Shown: positions 34,017 through 41,947, numbered from the stretch's first letter. The stretch is DNA of 64,000 nucleotides from JAIQFF01 sp963725615 (GCA_963725615.1 CAVRZO010000027.1:58662-122661); one strand, 5' to 3'. Notes: generated by a model from the sequence alone, not told the origin. Made by a program: numbers and translations.

Positions 34017-34739
34017 ATGAAAACGCATGCGCCGTACGGAATGGAATTGGTAGACGATTGCGCCAAGTGCCCACTGCGAAAAGAAGGATTCTTCTGCCAG
34101 ATGGACAACGACTCTGTCGCAGGTTTCGAGAAGGTAAAGTTTACAAGTTCGTATCCCGCCGGAGCCTTACTGTTTGTCGAAGGACAAGTGCCGCGCGGCG
34201 TATACATGCTCTGCACCGGCCGGGTAAAACTGAGCATGGCCTCCCCCGAAGGAAGGACCGTCATCGTGCGGGTTGCCGAAGCAGGCGAGTTGTTAGGCCT
34301 GCACTCCGCCATTTCCGGCGATGCTCACGAACTGACGGCGGAGACTCTGCAACCCTGCCAGGTGGACTTCATTCGGCGGGACGATTTCTCCAGGCTGTTG
34401 CGCGAACATGGCGACGTTGCGGTCAACGCGATGCAGCAATTCGGCAACTACTATCGTGGCGCTTGCCAGCAGATTCGCTATCTGGGCCTGAGCACGTCGG
34501 CCGCCGAAAAGCTGGCCTGCTTTCTGCTCGAGGCGGCCTTGCGAGGCCAGGAGACAACGCAGGGCTTGCGCTTCAACTTGAGCCTGACTCACGAAGAAAT
34601 CGCCCAGGTCGTCGGCCTCACCCGCGAAAGCGTCACTCGCGGTCTGGCCGAGTTCAGACACCGGAGCCTGATCTCGACCAAAGGACCGACCATCGTGATC
34701 CGGAACAAGCCAGCATTAGAAGCGATGGCAGTAGCGTAA
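34017..34739 (+). CDS. Crp/Fnr-family regulator with FNR-like Cys cluster
   Basis: 240-residue regulator. The N-terminus has C-x2-C-x8-C (Cys 15, 18, 27), and a further Cys lies in MLCTGRVKL, the pattern expected for an oxygen-labile [4Fe-4S] cluster like that of FNR. The cyclic-nucleotide fold (about 35-150) and a helix-turn-helix (about 185-215, EEIAQVVGLTRESVTRGL) follow. An AGGAG lies just upstream of the ATG at 34017. It is the leading candidate to bind the GTGA-N6-TCAC sites nearby. The FeS assignment is inferred from the Cys pattern. Confidence 0.85.
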   Translation: MKTHAPYGMELVDDCAKCPLRKEGFFCQMDNDSVAGFEKVKFTSSYPAGALLFVEGQVPRGVYMLCTGRVKLSMASPEGRTVIVRVAEAGELLGLHSAISGDAHELTAETLQPCQVDFIRRDDFSRLLREHGDVAVNAMQQFGNYYRGACQQIRYLGLSTSAAEKLACFLLEAALRGQETTQGLRFNLSLTHEEIAQVVGLTRESVTRGLAEFRHRSLISTKGPTIVIRNKPALEAMAVA

Positions 34740-34929
34740 ACCGGGAGCAACACCGGCTAAGTCAGCGTTTGCCGATATGGCAGGCGGGAGGCCTTCGCCC
34801 CTACCGCAGATTTCCGTGGCCCTCCATTGCGTCTACTGGGAACCATGCAGTGGATCGCCTGGCATCGGGCAATGAAGTTGGCAATACGACTCACCACTGC
34901 GGTAAACTTTCCCCACTTGGGGAGGGGGC

Positions 34930-35815
34930 ATGGACCGCTCGGTCGATACTCAAACAGGCCACGCCTCCATCCGCCCGCCCTCTGACCGCGCACACGTCCT
35001 GCTCGAAATCAACAATGCCATCGTCTCCCATCTGGATATGCCTCAGCTCCTGCGGGCGATCTCGGGCTGCCTGCGCCGCCTAATACCGCACGACTTCGCG
35101 GGTTTGTCGCTCTACGACCCTCAACGCAATCAACTGCAGGTGCACGGTCTCGCCTTTCCTCCGAACCAGCAGTACCTGGAAATGGGTCGCCTCATTCCCC
35201 TGGAGGGGACGCCGCCAGGCCTGGCTTTCACGACCCGCCAACCCGTCCTCCGGCGCCGTCTTGACGTCAGTGAATTCCCGGCCGAGATCGTAGAGCACCT
35301 TGTAGACAAGGGCATAAGGTGTAACTGTGTAGTTCCTCTCGTGTGTCACGGAAAGGCCATCGGCACTCTGGGAGTGGCGAGCTTTCGAGAGGGCGCTTTC
35401 ACGAGGACGACGCCGATCTGCTAAGCCAGATTGGCAGCCAGGTCGCAATTGCGGTCGAGAACGCTTTGAACTTCGAGCAGACCCGCCTGGCGCAGCGGCA
35501 GGTAGCGCAGGAGCGCGACCGGTCGAAATTGTTGCTGGAAGTGAACAATGCCGTTATCTCTCATCTCAATTTGACGGATCTGTTGAAGTCTTTCACCGCC
35601 AGCCTTCGCGGCGTCATGCAGCACGACTCAGCCTTCATTAACCTCTGTGCTGACGGCGGCACTCAGATGCGGCAGACGGCGTGGATGTGGGAAACCTCGA
35701 AAACGTCGTCTTTGAGAAAGGACTTCTGATTCCGCTGGAGGGCCCGCCGGAACAGACAAGGGGAAGTTTTGTCTTCTCGCCACTGGGACTAATCCGCTTT
35801 ACGCCATTTCCTTAA
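34930..35815 (+). pseudogene. GAF-GAF sensor fragment with two frameshifts
   Basis: A first GAF domain (MDRSVDTQTG to IGTLGVASFREGAFT) loses frame near 35400, continues as EDDADLLSQIGSQVAIAVEN, then LLLEVNNAVISHLNLTDLLK into a second GAF, and loses frame again near 35680 (DVGNLENVVFEKGLLIPLEG). Both breaks fit single-base deletions, and the 886-base span agrees. It ends in the middle of the second GAF domain, so the output domain, probably a sigma-54 AAA+ module as in the related gene at 30465, is gone. A strong ribosome site (GGGGAGGGGG) precedes the ATG. Confidence 0.75.
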
Positions 35816-35869
35816 AATCGCCAGCCGCACATAAATGATCAGATTGGCCTGCGCGTCCCCTCCAGGTGC

Positions 35870-35953
35870 CTAACCACGCTTCATGAAGAAGCGAATAGCG
35901 AAGATCACGACGATCACTACCACCACCAATTCAACTACTGTCGTCAGCGTCAT
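35870..35953 (-). CDS. 27-residue single-pass membrane peptide
   Basis: A 28-codon frame reads M-T-L-T-T, an unbroken hydrophobic run of about 18 residues (VVELVVVVIVVIFAI), then a basic tail RFFMKRG. An AAAGGAG Shine-Dalgarno lies 8 bases before the ATG. This is a typical small membrane protein, likely N-out/C-in by the positive-inside rule. It lies 12 bases after the zinc-ribbon paralog on the same strand, so the two form a small operon behind operator site 4. Confidence 0.65.
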   Translation of the reverse strand: MTLTTVVELVVVVIVVIFAIRFFMKRG

Positions 35954-35965
35954 GGAAATTCTCCT

Positions 35966-36295
35966 TTAGTCTGATTTCCCCTCTCTCCTGCGGGCAACAG
36001 TGACGCTTCTCAGGAGCCGGTCTTTGTGTCGGGAGATGATGGCGAAATCCTCGGGATTGCGGTGGGCACAGTCTGGGAGGAGAACACTAACGACTGTTCC
36101 ATCTTGGCCGAGATGTAGCGCCATGAACTCCGAACAGTGGCTGCACAGCCAGAAGTATTCCACCCTGCTGTGGCTGCTGGCATAAGAGTTCACGGAAGGG
36201 GTCAATTCGGGGTCGGCTTCCAGCCGAAAAAGTCTTCCTTCTTGGAGATAGCGGAACGATACAGAACATGACGGGTTAGCACACTTCGCCAGCAT
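35966..36295 (-). CDS. Small zinc-ribbon-like protein, paralog 2
   Basis: 109-residue paralog of the protein at 30144. It shares the N-terminal CANPSC pair, F-x-Y and G-R-x2-R words and a central FWLCSHC pair, followed by HRNPEDFAI; its basic C-terminal tail (RLLRSVTVARRREGK) is its own. Its ATG abuts the 83-bp duplicated element, whose GTGA-N6-TCAC site is centred 63 bases upstream. The 27-residue membrane peptide is encoded just downstream. Confidence 0.75.
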   Translation of the reverse strand: MLAKCANPSCSVSFRYLQEGRLFRLEADPELTPSVNSYASSHSRVEYFWLCSHCSEFMALHLGQDGTVVSVLLPDCAHRNPEDFAIISRHKDRLLRSVTVARRREGKSD

Positions 36296-36378
36296 ACAGA
36301 ACCCATCGCACTTTCCAATTTACATTTTCTTGCCACGGCGAAAGTAGTTCAGTGACCTGTGTCACCCTCCAGGGTGAC
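36296..36378. repeat. 83-bp duplicated upstream element, copy A
   Basis: Matches 38749-38831 at 80 of 83 positions. Copy A ends at the start codon of zinc-ribbon paralog 2 and contains operator site 4 and a perfect 18-base palindrome (36361-36378). It probably is a mobile or duplicated promoter/operator cassette. A shorter shared word at 36826-36866 lies about 450 bases away, split from copy A by the small gene at 36502-36732. Confidence 0.8.
36352..36365. promoter_or_regulatory. Candidate Crp/Fnr operator GTGA-N6-TCAC (site 4)
   Basis: GTGACCTGTGTCAC inside copy A of the duplicated element, centred 63 bases before the minus-strand start at 36295. The palindromic inner core is TGAC-N4-GTCA. 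Confidence 0.6.
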
Positions 36379-36501
36379 TGTGGAGCCACATGAGATCGAG
36401 CCCGCGCTCCTGACAAGGGGCCACCGCAGCGCTGAGAATGCAGAAGCCACTCCCTCCCGACGCAGGCTAGTGACTGGAGGGGAACAGGCCTTAGCTCGGC
36501 C

Positions 36502-36732
36502 CTATTTCCTATGTTTGCGGGCCTTTTTTGCGAGTTTCTGCAAGGTGCCCTGCAATTCGCGGAGTGACTTGTCAAACTCAGCTTGCAGCTTGGCCGCCCC
36601 AGGGCTGGCTAGCCACTTTATATCTTCCTCTATTCTGCGTAAGGCGCTCTGAGCGGTAAGGGACGACCATTTTATGTCTTTTTGTATTCTGCTTAAGATT
36701 TCAGGAGCGGTACGGAAGGATTTTGCAGGCAT
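36502..36732 (-). CDS. Small helical protein with internal duplication
   Basis: 76-residue charged, helix-rich protein. Two near copies of RIQKDIKW / RIEEDIKW sit in the first half; the DNA shows the same as a diverged tandem duplication. The second half is a Lys-rich amphipathic helix (FDKSLRELQGTLQKLAKKA). An excellent AAAGGAGGT Shine-Dalgarno lies 7 bases before the ATG. No known family. It sits between the two halves of the duplicated regulatory region. Confidence 0.65.
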   Translation of the reverse strand: MPAKSFRTAPEILSRIQKDIKWSSLTAQSALRRIEEDIKWLASPGAAKLQAEFDKSLRELQGTLQKLAKKARKHRK

Positions 36733-36936
36733 ACTCTTACCTCCTTTCTAGACAGAGTATTGCCGGAGATCGTGTGAGCCGCAGTGACAGAGAGCACACA
36801 TCCATGTGATCGGGCCGCGCACCCGAACCGCACACTTAGACGCGTCTGCAGCTCTTATCGGGAACGCGTAATTCCGACAGGGAAAGGCACGAGAAAGGCG
36901 CAGCTTCCCCCTCCCCGTGTGCAAATCCTCACACCC

Positions 36937-36998
36937 GGCAAGGGTCACCTCAAAGAGCGCTGGGGTCGGCAAGAGTCACCCCAAAAGAGCGCTGGGGT
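36937..36998. repeat. Two-copy 31-base tandem repeat
   Basis: The unit GGCAAGGGTCACC...GCGCTGGGGT (36937-36967) recurs at 36968-36998 with few changes. It lies in the 280-base gap downstream of the radical SAM gene. Apart from this and the shared word at 36826-36866, nothing is seen in 36733-37010. Confidence 0.7.
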
Positions 36999-37010
36999 TG
37001 GAAATTACGA

Positions 37011-38492
37011 CTAGTCAGTCCGGCACGCCGCCTCGGTCACTATACAAAAGTGGTAGCCCAGGATCGCCAGCGTAATTGCAGTGCCGAAGGAATGGCGGTA
37101 CCGCGTGGCGGCATCAATGAGCAACTTCCAGTAGCTTGCGCGTGCGTCTCCGAACACGCCTTGCTTCACGACGGAACGGAACAGAGCCAGGTATTCGGAG
37201 AGCGACCGGCGCGTGCGATTTGTGGGGTGATAGTGCTCCAGAAACCGCCGGACCCGTTCGTAGTAGGCGTCCGGGGCGTAGATGCGCTTCAATATCGACC
37301 GATACCCGTCCAACAAGCGTTGCGCGGACATTGTCGGAATGAAACTCAGATGGCAGTCGATGTTGTTTCCATCTGCGTCGCCGATTAGGCGTCCTTCGCG
37401 CTCTAGGCGCCGGTATAGCTGCGTGCCTGGAAGTGCCTGGAGAAGCCCTACCATTGCGATCGGGATGGCGCTCTCCTCAATGAACTCGACCTGCCTGTCG
37501 AATACATCATCCGGATCACTATCGAAGCCGACGATAAAGCCGGCCATAACCTCGATACCGTGTTGCTGAATGCAGCGTACGCTGTCAAGCAAACTGCGCT
37601 GGGTGTTCTGTAGCTTGTGAGCTTCTTTCAGGCTGGCTTCCACGGGAGTCTCAATGCCCAGGAACACTCGGATGAAACCCGCGGCTTTCATCAATGTCAG
37701 AAGTTCAGGGTCATCCGCCAAGTTCATGGACGCCTCTGTGAAGAATGTAAATGGCCGGTGATGTCGATCGTTCCATTCGGCCAGTGCGGGCAGTAGTTGC
37801 TTGACGTTCTTCTTGTTTCCGATGAAGTTGTCGTCCACAAGAAACACCGCCCCTCTCCACTTGCGGCGATACAGTTGCTCCAACTCAGCAATGACTTGAG
37901 CAACGGACTTCGTTCTGGGCTTGCGCCCGTATATCTCAATGATGTCGCAAAACTCGCAATTGTACGGGCATCCACGTGAATATTGGATCGCCATCGAGCT
38001 ATAGTGCCGGGTATTGATCAAGCTCAGGTCGGGCAACGGGCTGCGATCCAAAGCCGGCATCTCGCTAGCTTTGTACTGCGGCTTTGCGGCACCCCGTTCA
38101 AGGTCTTCCGCAAGAGGCGCGATCAGTTCCTCGGCCTCCCCAGTCACGACGTGATCGGCGTAACGATGCAGTTCCCCGAAACCGCTGGCGATCGGTCCAC
38201 CCACGACTGTGCGTATTCCGTTGGCACGGCACCGAGCCAGGATGACGAGTAGATTGTCCTTCTGCACCAGCATTCCGCTGACTAGCGCGACGTCAGCCCA
38301 CGCCAGGTCAGAATCCGTTAGCGCGCGAACATTTGTGTCGACGAGGCGCTTCGCCCAGTGGGTAGGCAGCAGGGCAGCAATCGTGAGCAATCCCAAAGGC
38401 GGATATGAAGAGCGCTTGCCCTGAAACGGCAGAGCATGTTTGAAACTCCAGTACGTGTCAGGCCATTCCGGATATACGAGAAGAGCATTCAT
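37011..38492 (-). CDS. B12-binding radical SAM protein, HpnP/HpnR-like
   Basis: 493-residue enzyme. It has an N-terminal cobalamin-binding Rossmann domain (about 1-150, YPEWPDTYWSFKHALPFQGK), a radical SAM core with C-x3-C-x2-C in GCPYNCEFCD, and a C-terminal DUF4070-type region. This architecture and the YP-x2-P-x-T-x-WSFKHAL opening resemble the hopanoid methylases HpnP (C-2) and HpnR (C-3). Methylation of a lipid is plausible but not proven by sequence. The ATG at 38492 is chosen over an upstream TTG; a GGAGGAG lies upstream at a longer distance than usual. Confidence 0.8.
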   Translation of the reverse strand: MNALLVYPEWPDTYWSFKHALPFQGKRSSYPPLGLLTIAALLPTHWAKRLVDTNVRALTDSDLAWADVALVSGMLVQKDNLLVILARCRANGIRTVVGGPIASGFGELHRYADHVVTGEAEELIAPLAEDLERGAAKPQYKASEMPALDRSPLPDLSLINTRHYSSMAIQYSRGCPYNCEFCDIIEIYGRKPRTKSVAQVIAELEQLYRRKWRGAVFLVDDNFIGNKKNVKQLLPALAEWNDRHHRPFTFFTEASMNLADDPELLTLMKAAGFIRVFLGIETPVEASLKEAHKLQNTQRSLLDSVRCIQQHGIEVMAGFIVGFDSDPDDVFDRQVEFIEESAIPIAMVGLLQALPGTQLYRRLEREGRLIGDADGNNIDCHLSFIPTMSAQRLLDGYRSILKRIYAPDAYYERVRRFLEHYHPTNRTRRSLSEYLALFRSVVKQGVFGDARASYWKLLIDAATRYRHSFGTAITLAILGYHFCIVTEAACRTD

Positions 38493-38748
38493 ATTTCTTT
38501 CTGAATCTCCTCCGATACGAATCGGCAACCGGTGCGAGCACCAGGAGTCCGGTCTGCTCGAAACTACGACAGGGTGGAAACCTGTAACCCTAACTCTTGC
38601 CGGGAAAAGAATGCCATGATCATCGGCTGAGGTCCATTTAGTTAGTCGCCTGTGCCTTCAGTTGGCAGCGATGCTACGCGTCAGCGGCTGCGCACAATTT
38701 GCACAGCGGTGAATCTTGGCGGCGAGAAGACCCTCGAAGCCAAGGTTG

Positions 38749-38831
38749 ACAGAACCCATCGCACTTTCCAATTTAGATTTTCTTGCCACGGCGAAAGTAG
38801 TTCAGTGACCTGTGTCACGCTCCAGTGTGAC
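38749..38831. repeat. 83-bp duplicated upstream element, copy B
   Basis: Second copy of the element at 36296-36378, in the same orientation, 257 bases upstream of the radical SAM start. Three substitutions separate the copies; one changes the 18-base palindrome so that a G-T mismatch replaces a pair. The shared word at 38837-38879 follows at once. The remaining 38493-39157 gap shows no other gene I trust. Confidence 0.8.
38805..38818. promoter_or_regulatory. Candidate Crp/Fnr operator GTGA-N6-TCAC (site 5)
   Basis: Identical to site 4 (GTGACCTGTGTCAC), inside copy B. It is about 320 bases from the radical SAM start, further than the other sites. Confidence 0.5.
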
Positions 38832-39157
38832 GGTAGGCTGAACCGCACAAAGAGGCCCGTCTGCAGCTTTTATCGGGAAACGCCCGGCGTCAGCCAGCTC
38901 ACCTGTGCCGTGAGTCGGGCACTTCTTTTGTGGACGGCGCACAGGCTTTGCGCAGTGCAGACACTGAAACGGGCGGATTAGCAAACTACACTTTTCTGAA
39001 GCAAAACGTTGTACTGGCTAACTCTAACCCTCGGAAGCGCCGTTGTGATGATGGCTACTTCCATGCGTGAGTCCACTCACAGCTCGAGTCAGCAGACTCC
39101 CAAATAATGTACGCAGTTAGGAAATGTTAGTTAACTCCATCAGAGCGACATTAAGCC

Positions 39158-39985
39158 ATGAAGACGGATACGCAACTGCACGCCGCAGGTCCAATTGCAG
39201 CGGCCAAGAAGAGGCAAGAGTTCGATTCCCATGCATTCCTTGCAACCATTGGCGAGGGCAGGGAATATGTGCATTTCCCGAAGAAACAAACGATCTTCGT
39301 CCAAGGGGATCTCGCTGACGCGGTGTTCTATGTCCAGACGGGCAGGATAAGACTCAGTGTAGTCTCGAAGACTGGCAAGGAAGCAACAATCGGCATCCTA
39401 GGCGAGGGGGACTTTCTCGGCGAAGGTTCGCTCGCGGGCCAAGCTCTCCGCATGGGTTCTGCAACCGCAATGACGGATTGCGCTGTTCTTCGAATCGACA
39501 AGAAAGCCATGATGGAAGCGCTCCGTCGGAGACACGAATTTTGTGACATGTTCATAGCCCATTTGTTGGCGCGGAACATTCGCTACGAAGAAGATCTGAT
39601 TGATCAGCTTTTCAATTCAAGCGAAAAAAGGCTGGCCAGGATCCTTCTGTTGCTCGCCGGTTTTGGCAATGAAGCCAAATCCGGAGGGGTAGTTCCCAAG
39701 ATCAGTCAAGAGATGCTGGCGGAGATGATCGGCACAACCCGCTCGCGGGTCAGCTTTTTCATGAACAGGTTTCGGAGACGGGGATTTATTGATTATCACG
39801 CCGGTGATGCAGTGCAAGTTCACAGTTCACTTCTCAACATCGTTCTTCTCGACCAGCCCGTAAAATCTTTGAAAGGCGGAACGCATTCCCCAGGGCGAAT
39901 CGTCTCATCAGTTCAGTTCACACCAAGCTCGATTAACCTCGCAGGGCTGCATCGCTCGAACTTTCAACCCGCAGGTTTACATTGA
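39158..39985 (+). CDS. Crp/Fnr-family transcriptional regulator
   Basis: 275-residue regulator with an N-terminal cyclic-nucleotide-type fold (about 40-150: FPKKQTIFVQGDLADAVFYV, GILGEGDFLGEGSLAGQ) and a C-terminal helix-turn-helix (about 185-215, QEMLAEMIGTTRSRVSFFM). It has no FNR-like Cys cluster, unlike its neighbour at 34017. A Ser/His-rich tail follows the DNA-binding domain. It may be a second controller of the island; the ligand is unknown. Confidence 0.88.
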   Translation: MKTDTQLHAAGPIAAAKKRQEFDSHAFLATIGEGREYVHFPKKQTIFVQGDLADAVFYVQTGRIRLSVVSKTGKEATIGILGEGDFLGEGSLAGQALRMGSATAMTDCAVLRIDKKAMMEALRRRHEFCDMFIAHLLARNIRYEEDLIDQLFNSSEKRLARILLLLAGFGNEAKSGGVVPKISQEMLAEMIGTTRSRVSFFMNRFRRRGFIDYHAGDAVQVHSSLLNIVLLDQPVKSLKGGTHSPGRIVSSVQFTPSSINLAGLHRSNFQPAGLH

Positions 39986-40071
39986 CGTGGCCGCCTATAA
40001 TAAGAGTTTTCCCACCCTTCGAGGAAGAGAACCCGAGGAGCGGCGCCCGAACAAAACAATAAGGATGTTTC

Positions 40072-40806
40072 GTGGTTTCTAGCGGTTCTCAGATCGAGAG
40101 GGCCTCAATGATGCTTGTACACAACAAGGAACGACACCGTACAGGACGCATCGGCTGGCTACGCGCTGCGGTACTGGGCGCGAACGACGGTATCCTTTCA
40201 ACATCGAGTCTGGTGCTCGGTGTCGCAGCTGCGCATGCGTCTCACAGCAACGTATTAGTCGCAGGCATCGCTGGTCTGGTGGCTGGATCTATGTCGATGG
40301 CTGCCGGTGAGTACGTATCCGTCCACTCACAGGCTGATACTGAACAGGCAGAACTCGAGCTCGAGCGCGCGGAACTTGAAACAGACGACAAGGGTGAGCG
40401 CAAGGAACTGATGGCAATCTACGTGGCTCGGGGCCTTGATCCTTCGCTCGCGAGACAGGTTGCCCAGCAGCTGATGGTCCATGACGCATTAGGCGCCCAC
40501 GCCCGCGACGAACTCGGCATCTCCGAAGGTTTTCGAGCGCGTCCGATTCAGGCTGCTTTGGCATCGGCGGGATGCTTCGCTGTGGGGGCAGCCATGCCTC
40601 TCTTGGTCACTGCCATGGCCCCGGCGCCGAGTCTGATCATTCTTGTTTCGGGAACTTCGCTGGTGTTTCTCGCAATTCTGGGCGGGTTGGCTGCACGCGC
40701 AGGTGGAGCAGGAGTAGCCATGGGCGCAATACGCGTAACGTTCTGGGGTGCAATCGCCATGGCGATGACTGCAGGCGTCGGGTGGCTGTTCGGAACAGTA
40801 GCGTGA
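40072..40806 (+). CDS. VIT1/CCC1-family Fe(II)/Mn(II) transporter
   Basis: 244-residue membrane protein. It has family words LGANDGILSTSSLVLGV and GLVAGSMSMAAGEYVSVHSQ on the first two TMs, a cytoplasmic acidic helical stretch (about 85-160, EQAELELERAELETDD) that can bind metals, then three more TMs. VIT proteins carry iron or manganese across membranes and out of the cytosol. AAGGA lies 7 bases before the GTG at 40072; an ATG at 40108 is an alternative. Confidence 0.88.
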   Translation: MVSSGSQIERASMMLVHNKERHRTGRIGWLRAAVLGANDGILSTSSLVLGVAAAHASHSNVLVAGIAGLVAGSMSMAAGEYVSVHSQADTEQAELELERAELETDDKGERKELMAIYVARGLDPSLARQVAQQLMVHDALGAHARDELGISEGFRARPIQAALASAGCFAVGAAMPLLVTAMAPAPSLIILVSGTSLVFLAILGGLAARAGGAGVAMGAIRVTFWGAIAMAMTAGVGWLFGTVA

Positions 40807-40886
40807 GCGGGGCCGACTGGAGGCTCGGCGTGCTATGTACCGCCTAACCGGCGTATGCAACCGACGGCGTTGTTACACCGCAGCGG

Positions 40887-41432
40887 ATGCGCACGGGGCT
40901 GATCGTGGAGGGACGCCAGTCCCGGTCCCAACGACCATCGGCGGTGGTGCCACGGCCGCTAAAGCCGCTTATATCTGGGCCTAGCCTCAAGCGGCTCTCA
41001 CTGGCCCGGTCATTTCTTTGTTCGCTCCTATGCAGCGCGCTGATGGCACGGGTTCTTGATGTTCAATCCGCCCTCGCAGCCTCCGGGCAGACTGCGACCG
41101 AGGCCTTGCACGTGCCGGCGCTCGACGCCGGCTTTCGCCTTCTCTATGAACTAAATCCCGACGGACCCAATTTCACTTGGCCACTGATGATGTTCGCAGG
41201 TGTGGCACCGGAAAGAATCCTCCGGGGCATAGGCAAGATTCATGTCGGCAAGCCACTCGTAACCAAGAGCCGCAGGGAGCTGATTGCCTCCCTGCGTCCG
41301 AACTACCTGCAACATCTGCGCACCGACAACGGCGACCTGCCCAAGAGGCCGAGCCGTTCCGCGGAAGATCCTTCCGGTCAGAGCCAGATGAACTTCGTGC
41401 CCAGCCCACGAAGTCTCAGAGTCCTCCCCTAG
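40887..41432 (+). CDS. Hypothetical protein, doubtful
   Basis: A 181-codon frame without a convincing ribosome site. The middle (ALHVPALDAGFRLLYELN) is reminiscent of the start of TPR-like proteins seen in Acidobacteria, but what follows does not continue such a fold. It may be a remnant with the rest lost, or a chance frame. An alternative frame through the same DNA also exists. No function can be given. Confidence 0.3.
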   Translation: MRTGLIVEGRQSRSQRPSAVVPRPLKPLISGPSLKRLSLARSFLCSLLCSALMARVLDVQSALAASGQTATEALHVPALDAGFRLLYELNPDGPNFTWPLMMFAGVAPERILRGIGKIHVGKPLVTKSRRELIASLRPNYLQHLRTDNGDLPKRPSRSAEDPSGQSQMNFVPSPRSLRVLP

Positions 41433-41441
41433 ACAGCGGGC

Positions 41442-41858
41442 TTACCGGGGCGCGATCTCGGTCAACGCCCACTCAATGCGATCTACTTCCTCACGTATCA
41501 CCCGGATCGCTTGCTGACTGCTCGGATAGGGCACGGGCGTGATTGCTTCGACCGCGTGACGAATCCTGTAGTTGAGATCCCGAATCAAATTGATTCTCGC
41601 AGAGGTCTCCATTCGGTATTGGTAAATCCTTCTAACCAGTTTCGTAGTCATCCAGGCGAACGCGAGCCCGAATAGCATCTCGATGGGAAGGCGATCGGTG
41701 GCTCCATCGAAATCGAGGAACACAACTCGATACACGGCTTCGCCCAGACCGAGTGAAGCGAATATCACTACCATCCCAATCAATCCAAGCGTCAAGCGGC
41801 CATTGGGTTGAAGTCCCACAAACGATTGCTCCCTGCCACAGCCTTGCGTGAATGCCAT
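41442..41858 (-). CDS. Hypothetical membrane protein
   Basis: 138-residue protein with two TM segments (about 22-42, LTLGLIGMVVIFASLGLG; and about 60-78, IEMLFGLAFAWMTT) and a cytoplasmic helical tail with RHAVEAITPVPYPSSQ and REEVDRIEWAL. I do not recognise the family. The ATG at 41858 has GGGGGAG just upstream; an ATG at 41924 lacks one. An imperfect operator-like site (GTGATTTGAATCAG) lies about 80 bases upstream at 41934-41947. Confidence 0.6.
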   Translation of the reverse strand: MAFTQGCGREQSFVGLQPNGRLTLGLIGMVVIFASLGLGEAVYRVVFLDFDGATDRLPIEMLFGLAFAWMTTKLVRRIYQYRMETSARINLIRDLNYRIRHAVEAITPVPYPSSQQAIRVIREEVDRIEWALTEIAPR

Positions 41859-41933
41859 TGCTCCCCCGTGTGGTGTGAGATGGGCTGAAGTCTTAATATA
41901 TTTATGCCGAGTCGTTTGGTCCATGCCGTCGAT

Positions 41934-41947
41934 GTGATTTGAATCAG
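41934..41947. promoter_or_regulatory. Imperfect Crp/Fnr-like site (site 6)
   Basis: GTGATTTGAATCAG has the core TGAT-TTGA-ATCA, an exact FNR-type inner palindrome at four-base spacing, but the last outer base is G not C. It lies upstream of the minus-strand membrane-protein gene. Confidence 0.4.

Noticed and set aside
36317..36346. Possible sigma-54 promoter (TGGCA on the minus strand) in the duplicated element
   Set aside because: The GC doublet expected ten bases after the GG is missing, so the -24/-12 rule is not met.
38802..38984. Minus-strand frame with C-x2-C and a third Cys, reminiscent of the zinc-ribbon paralogs
   Set aside because: It runs through the duplicated repeat, has no ribosome site and lacks the FWLC pair; similarity to a frame near 36750-36970 comes from the shared DNA word.
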